Shown here: one piece after another, positions 5,624 to 5,711 of the stretch | Layout: each line of letters starts with the position of its first letter | How positions within the stretch are numbered: position 1 is the first letter of the stretch | From: Oscillospiraceae bacterium | Lineage (GTDB): Bacteria > Bacillota > Clostridia > Oscillospirales > Oscillospiraceae | DNA: 5,711 nucleotides | Assembly (NCBI GenBank): GCA_017409645.1 | Contig: JAFQSI010000120.1 | Location: 1-5,711, forward strand | Direction of reading: 5' to 3' | The notes under the pieces: generated by a model | Seen by the model: only the letters and a program-made list of their open reading frames with translations | Databases searched by the model: none | Told to the model about the DNA's origin: nothing | Program-made: the position numbers and the translations under genes

Positions 5624-5711
5624 ATGGAAATAAATGACACTATAAATTATAACAGACAGTACAATCAAAAAACAAATACAATCTACAGTGGTATGCGATG
5701 TGAAATTGTCG
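5624..5711 (+). CDS. Unrecognised protein, N-terminal 29 residues (cut by window edge)
   Basis: The ATG at 5624 is the first start after an in-frame TAA at 5606 and opens a frame that stays open to the edge: MEINDTINYNRQYNQKTNTI followed by YSGMRCEIV. The ribosome site is weak (AGGG at 5610-5613, ten bases away). The 88 visible coding bases contain 26 G or C (about 30%), far below the neighbouring genes, and use AT-ending codons such as AAT, ATA, CAA and AAA, so recent acquisition is plausible. I do not recognise the product. Position after a hairpin suggests a transposase or TnpB-like protein, but the motifs that would prove this would lie beyond the window. Confidence 0.5.
   Translation, partial: MEINDTINYNRQYNQKTNTIYSGMRCEIV

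Larger units (their letters stand above)
5499..5711 (+). mobile_element. Candidate left end of an inserted element (IS200/IS605-like?), incomplete
   Basis: The sequence turns AT-rich right after the rpe terminator. It opens with a perfect 10-bp hairpin, then about 92 bases without a convincing gene, then the start of an ORF. IS200/IS605 elements have no terminal inverted repeats but carry a subterminal hairpin at each end, with the transposase or TnpB gene following, and they often sit in intergenic DNA. The layout fits, but no catalytic motif, right end or target site is visible. A different acquired gene or an ordinary AT-rich neighbour remains possible. Confidence 0.35.

Overview
The window looks like a chromosomal segment of a high-GC, low-GC-lineage-type Firmicute, most likely a gut Clostridia of the Oscillospiraceae/Ruminococcaceae kind. 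This is inferred from strong AGGAGG-type ribosome sites, classic sigma-A promoters with 17-base spacers, U-tract terminators, a DUF1540 Cys-rich protein, a membrane-anchored HtrA and GC-rich codon use. The species cannot be fixed from the sequence alone.

Region 1 (1-2671, minus strand) is a tight five-gene operon read from right to left. A good promoter (2643-2671) drives an XRE helix-turn-helix protein with four membrane segments, then 5-formyltetrahydrofolate cyclo-ligase, a small membrane protein of unknown function, a DUF1643 protein and the start of a YfcE-like phosphodiesterase that runs off the left edge. The first four genes overlap by 8 bases or are separated by 1 and 3 bases, so they are probably translationally coupled. 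Only the DUF1643-yfcE junction has a real gap (75 bases). That gap holds an unusual long imperfect hairpin built of 7-base repeats.

Region 2 (2688-4404, minus strand) is a single-gene unit: a consensus promoter, an HtrA/DegP-like serine protease with one PDZ domain, and a strong terminator.

Region 3 (4435-4777) holds a 52-residue six-cysteine DUF1540 protein on the minus strand with its own terminator. Upstream of it is a sequence that matches the forespore sigma-G promoter consensus. The gene is divergent from rpe, and a second array of 7-base repeats lies between the two.

Region 4 (4749-5498, plus strand) is ribulose-phosphate 3-epimerase (rpe) with its own promoter and terminator.

Region 5 (5499-5711) is an abrupt AT-rich tail. 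It starts just after the rpe terminator with a perfect 10-bp hairpin, followed by about 90 bases without a gene and the first 29 codons of an unrecognised ORF. This layout suggests the left end of a mobile element, possibly IS200/IS605-like, but the visible protein is too short to prove it.

Most of the window is ordinary housekeeping and envelope-stress content. The parts worth a second look are the heptamer-repeat hairpin, the sporulation-type promoter of the DUF1540 gene, the HTH-membrane protein leading the operon, and the AT-rich tail.
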